Assembly: GCF_907177275.1 (NCBI RefSeq)
Contig: NZ_CAJSLV010000070.1
Span: 108,548 to 172,547 of the forward strand
Reading direction: 5' to 3'
DNA length: 64,000 nucleotides
Origin: Actinacidiphila cocklensis
GTDB lineage: Bacteria > Actinomycetota > Actinomycetes > Streptomycetales > Streptomycetaceae
Made by a program: the position numbers and the translations under genes. The stretch's first letter is position 1, and every line of letters starts with the position of its first letter. Shown piece after piece: positions 61,582 through 64,000 of the stretch. A model generated the notes under the pieces. That model was not told the origin of the DNA. It made no database searches and worked only from the letters and a program-made list of their open reading frames with translations.

Positions 61582-62343
61582 TCAGGCGGTGGCGCCGCTG
61601 TCGATCACGAGGTCGGTGCCGACCGTCGACCCCGCCTCCGCGGAGGCCAGGTGGAGGACGGCCGCGGCGACCTCCGCGGTGCTGGAGGCGCGGCCGAGCG
61701 GGAGCTGGGCGCGCATCCGCGCGGCCTTCGCGGCCGGGGTCTCGCCCGGGCGCGAGGACATGGGGGTGTCCACGGGTCCCGGACTGACCGCGTTGATGCG
61801 TACGCCGTCCGCGATGTGGTCCAGCGCCGCGTTGCGGGTGAGCGCGCTGACCGCCGCCTTGGTCGCCGCGTACGCCCCGAGTCCGGCGGCCCGCCGGTGG
61901 GCGCCGATGTTGGAGGCGATGTTGACGATGGAGCCGCCGCCGTGGCCCCGCATGTGGGCGATCTCGTACTTCATGGACAGCCACAGCCCGGTGAGGTTGG
62001 TGTCGACGGTGTGCCGCCAGTCGTCCTCGGCCATGTCACCGACCGGTCCCGGCGCGACGAGGATGCCGACGCCGTTCACGGCGACGTCCAGCGCGCCGAG
62101 GCGGGCGACAGCCTGCGCGACCATGCGCTCGGCGTCGGGGCCGCGGGTGATGTCGGCGCCGATCGCCGCGGCCTTGCCGCCCTCGGCCTCGACGAGGGCG
62201 ACGGTCTCGTCGAGCGGGGCGGGCGAGCGGCCGGCCACCGCGACCCGCGCCCCCTCGCGGGCGAAGGCGAGCGCGACGGCCCGCCCGATGCCGCTGCCGC
62301 CGCCGGTGACGAGTACGGCCTTGCCGGTGAACCTGTCGGACAT
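61582..62343 (-). CDS. Short-chain dehydrogenase/reductase
   Basis: A 253-residue classical SDR. It has the NAD(P) loop TGGGSGIG (about 14-21), the NGVG strand end, catalytic Ser in VNIASNIGAH, the YAATK pair (Tyr/Lys) and PGPVDTPM. Most likely an NAD(P)-dependent alcohol oxidoreductase with unknown substrate. ATG at 62343 behind AGGAGG. A palindrome AGAA-x2-GAACGTTCT (62359-62372) lies just upstream in the 76-nt gap from tetR, and could be an operator. Confidence 0.93.
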   Translation of the reverse strand: MSDRFTGKAVLVTGGGSGIGRAVALAFAREGARVAVAGRSPAPLDETVALVEAEGGKAAAIGADITRGPDAERMVAQAVARLGALDVAVNGVGILVAPGPVGDMAEDDWRHTVDTNLTGLWLSMKYEIAHMRGHGGGSIVNIASNIGAHRRAAGLGAYAATKAAVSALTRNAALDHIADGVRINAVSPGPVDTPMSSRPGETPAAKAARMRAQLPLGRASSTAEVAAAVLHLASAEAGSTVGTDLVIDSGATA

Positions 62344-62419
62344 CCGTGCCTCCTGGTGAGAATGAACGTTCTGAAATGAGGGCGGACGGGTGCCGCGGCA
62401 GGCTCCCGCGCATGGGGGG

Positions 62420-63001
62420 TCAGCCGATGAGCGCCAGCACCTGCTGTGCCGCGTCCCGCGCCCGCTCCTGGTCGCCGCCGGCCTTGCCGACCACCCGCAT
62501 GCCCTGCAGCAGCACCAGCAGCATCCTGGCCAGTGCGCGCGGGTCGCGGTCGGCCGCCAGCTCGCCCTGCGCGCGGGCGCGCAGCAGCGCCGAGGCCAGT
62601 GCGGTCTCCAGGACGTCCCAGCTGGCCTCGACGCGCCGGGCGGCATCCCGGTCGTGCGGGGCGAGTTCGACCGCGGTGTTGGTGATGAAGCAGCCTCGGT
62701 GCAGCTCGTCGCCCGCCGACTCCTCGGCGAAGCGGCTCACCAGCGCCCTGACCGCGGGCAGTGCGGGTCCCGGCTGGGACAGCCCGGTGAGCAGCGGCGG
62801 GTCGCACTGCTCGCCATAGCGGCGCAGGGCGCGCAGGTACAGCTCGTGCTTGCTGCCGAAGGTGGCGTAGATCCCGGCCCTGGCCACGCCGAGCCGCTCG
62901 ACCAGGGCCGACATCGAGGTCGCCTCGTAGCCCCGCTCCCAGAACAGCTCAAGTGCCGCCTGGAGCGCGGCGTCCGGGTCGAATTCCTTGGTCCTGGCCA
63001 T
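62420..63001 (-). CDS. TetR-family transcriptional regulator
   Basis: A 193-residue TetR/AcrR repressor. The HTH is at about 26-55 (EATSMSALVERLGVARAGIYATFGSKHELYLRAL); the C-terminal domain has GCFITNTAVELAPHD, typical of the YcdC/NemR-type group. It precedes the SDR gene on the same strand and probably controls it. A minus-strand TTGACC and a GATCGTTCTCATTGA block upstream are candidate promoter and operator. Confidence 0.92.
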   Translation of the reverse strand: MARTKEFDPDAALQAALELFWERGYEATSMSALVERLGVARAGIYATFGSKHELYLRALRRYGEQCDPPLLTGLSQPGPALPAVRALVSRFAEESAGDELHRGCFITNTAVELAPHDRDAARRVEASWDVLETALASALLRARAQGELAADRDPRALARMLLVLLQGMRVVGKAGGDQERARDAAQQVLALIG

Positions 63002-63049
63002 GATCGTGACCTTAGAGTCAATGAGAACGATCGGTCAAGAAAAACCCCG

Positions 63050-63101
63050 ATCGTCAACGACGGGTTGACGATTTCCATGCGTCAACTTACGGTTGACGCA
63101 T
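63050..63101 (+). promoter_or_regulatory. Leaderless promoter covered by two long palindromes
   Basis: Palindrome 1 (63050-63072) has 9-bp arms ATCGTCAAC/GTTGACGAT. Palindrome 2 (63077-63101) has 10-bp arms ATGCGTCAAC/GTTGACGCAT. Both have 5-bp spacers, and the centres are 28 bp apart. The -35 TTGACG (63065-63070) lies in palindrome 1, and the -10 TACGGT (63088-63093, 17-bp spacing) in palindrome 2. The -10 ends 6 nt before the ATG, so the transcript should be leaderless. Confidence 0.75.
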
Positions 63102-63816
63102 GACCCGGCACCCGGTACGCCTCAGCGATCTCATCGACTACGTCAAGCAGTTGCACCCCGACGGCGACCCCCTCGCCGACCTCGAACACGCGGTCACCGT
63201 CGCCGCGTATCTGGACGAGGTCGCCGACCACCTCATCGGCCACTTCGTCGACCAGGCCCGGCGGGCCGGCGCGTCCTGGACCGACATCGGCCAGCACATG
63301 GGGGTGAGCAAACAGGCCGCGCAGAAGCGCTTCGTGCCCAAGATCCCCGAGGACCTCGGGCTCAACGTCGAGGCGAACTTCAGCCGCTTCACCCCGCGCG
63401 CCCGCAAGGCCGTCGCCGACGCCCAGGAAGAGGCCCGCAGCGCGCGGCACGGCGCCATCGAGCCCGGGCACCTGGTCCTCGGCCTGCTCGACCAGCCGGA
63501 CACCTTCGCGACCCGCGCGCTGGCCGACCTCGGCACGACCCCGGACGCGGTACGCGCCGCCGTCGCCACCCAGGGCGAGGAGAAGCGGCCGCTCACGGGC
63601 CACCTGCCGATCAGCCCGGCCGCCAAGAAGACCCTGCAACTGGTCTTCCGGGAGGCCCTGCGCCTCGGCCACAACTACATCGGCACCGAGCACATCCTGC
63701 TCGGCGTGCTCAGCGACGACCAGGACACCTCGGCGCAGGCCCTCACCGGACTCGGCGTCACCCACCAGGCCGTCGAGGAGTGGCTGGTCACCGCCCTGGC
63801 CGAACTCAAGCCCTGA
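63100..63816 (+). CDS. Clp N-terminal-domain protein with an HTH
   Basis: A 238-residue protein. The N-terminal part has an HTH-like segment (about 45-80: RRAGASWTDIGQHMGVSKQAAQKRF). Residues about 95-235 form a double Clp-N repeat (FTPRARKAVADAQEEARSARHGAIEPGHLVLGLL and LGHNYIGTEHILLGVL), as in ClpC, but no ATPase module follows. It could be a DNA-binding regulator whose Clp-N part senses or delivers substrates. The start codon is inside palindrome 2, which suggests autoregulation. Confidence 0.88.
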   Translation: MTRHPVRLSDLIDYVKQLHPDGDPLADLEHAVTVAAYLDEVADHLIGHFVDQARRAGASWTDIGQHMGVSKQAAQKRFVPKIPEDLGLNVEANFSRFTPRARKAVADAQEEARSARHGAIEPGHLVLGLLDQPDTFATRALADLGTTPDAVRAAVATQGEEKRPLTGHLPISPAAKKTLQLVFREALRLGHNYIGTEHILLGVLSDDQDTSAQALTGLGVTHQAVEEWLVTALAELKP

Positions 63817-63843
63817 CCGGCCCAAGCCCCGACCGGCCGCGTG

Positions 63844-64000
63844 TCACCCCGTCTTGCGCAGCGCCAGCAGCCGGTAGACCGGGTCGGCACGCGGGACGTC
63901 GGGGTCGGGCAGCCCGGAGAGCCTGGCGGCGAGCGCGGAGGTCTGCGCCTCGTCGAGGGACAGCGCGGAGGCGAAGTAGCCGCGGCTCACGTCCCCGGCC
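63844..64000 (-). CDS. C-terminal end of an unrecognised protein (5' part outside the window)
   Basis: The frame ends in DVSRGYFASALSLDEAQ, then LSGLPDPDVPRADPVYRLLALRKTG and a stop at 63846-63844. Only about 51 residues are visible. I do not recognise the family. It converges with the Clp-N gene, 27 nt apart. Confidence 0.6.
   Translation of the reverse strand, partial: AGDVSRGYFASALSLDEAQTSALAARLSGLPDPDVPRADPVYRLLALRKTG

Noticed and set aside
1-64000. tRNA, rRNA, prophage, integrase or transposase genes
   Set aside because: None was recognised on either strand. The AT-richer spots are small promoter regions only.

Overview
The window is high-GC DNA from an actinomycete, most likely a member of the Streptomycetaceae. 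Several things point that way: very strong G/C at third codon positions, frequent GTG and TTG starts, an ethylmalonyl-CoA pathway operon next to psd/pssA, a SpoIIE-type GAF phosphatase with an ATPase domain, a DUF5107 protein, and GC-rich intergenic repeats of a kind common in Streptomyces. No rRNA, tRNA, CRISPR array, phage or intact insertion sequence was seen, and no multi-gene antibiotic cluster.

Layout. (1) 1-12.2 kb: phosphatidylethanolamine synthesis (pssA, psd); an ethylmalonyl-CoA operon (ccr, ecm, a MaoC hydratase, an acyl-CoA dehydrogenase); a TetR regulator with a repeated palindrome in front of ccr; a tandem-duplicated 3-hydroxyacyl-CoA dehydrogenase; and a radical SAM gene with a LexA-like box. 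The beta-methylmalyl-CoA lyase that would complete the pathway is not here. (2) 12.3-20.5 kb: an MFS exporter with three extracytoplasmic-type beta repeats, a polytopic membrane protein, a PAS/GAF/PP2C/HATPase regulator and a methyltransferase. (3) 20.5-25.7 kb: four consecutive peptidases (M55, M20, S9, S66) that look like a unit for peptides containing D-amino acids or cell-wall peptides. (4) 25.8-28.7 kb: a two-component system, then about 1 kb of decayed DNA with an alpha/beta-hydrolase remnant. (5) 28.7-38.2 kb: small accessory genes (M14 peptidase, exonuclease III, Mut7-C protein, an ArsR operon with a frameshifted reductase, an L,D-transpeptidase-like protein, PI-PLC).

(6) 38.4-46.3 kb is rich in regulation. 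It holds azlCD facing a cupin-XRE regulator across two identical-type operators, a stand-alone AICAR transformylase behind a ZTP (pfl) riboswitch, a DUF1772 protein facing an AraC regulator, and a LysR gene followed by allantoicase. (7) 46.4-64 kb: small secreted and cytosolic proteins, DUF5107, a DraRnl-type RNA ligase, a PAP2/lipid-kinase fusion, an aminotransferase homologue with no lysine at all, two UlaG-like metallo-hydrolases, DedA, a holin-like/phosphodiesterase fusion, a TetR-SDR pair and a Clp-N/HTH gene with a leaderless promoter covered by two palindromes.

Most genes look like chromosomal core or near-core genes in short operons. The main points of interest are the riboswitch/AICARFT pair, the lysine-free aminotransferase homologue, the self-contained Clp-N regulatory region, the missing lyase and the peptidase block. 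Start codons were chosen from ribosome-binding sites and domain boundaries, and alternatives are named where doubtful.
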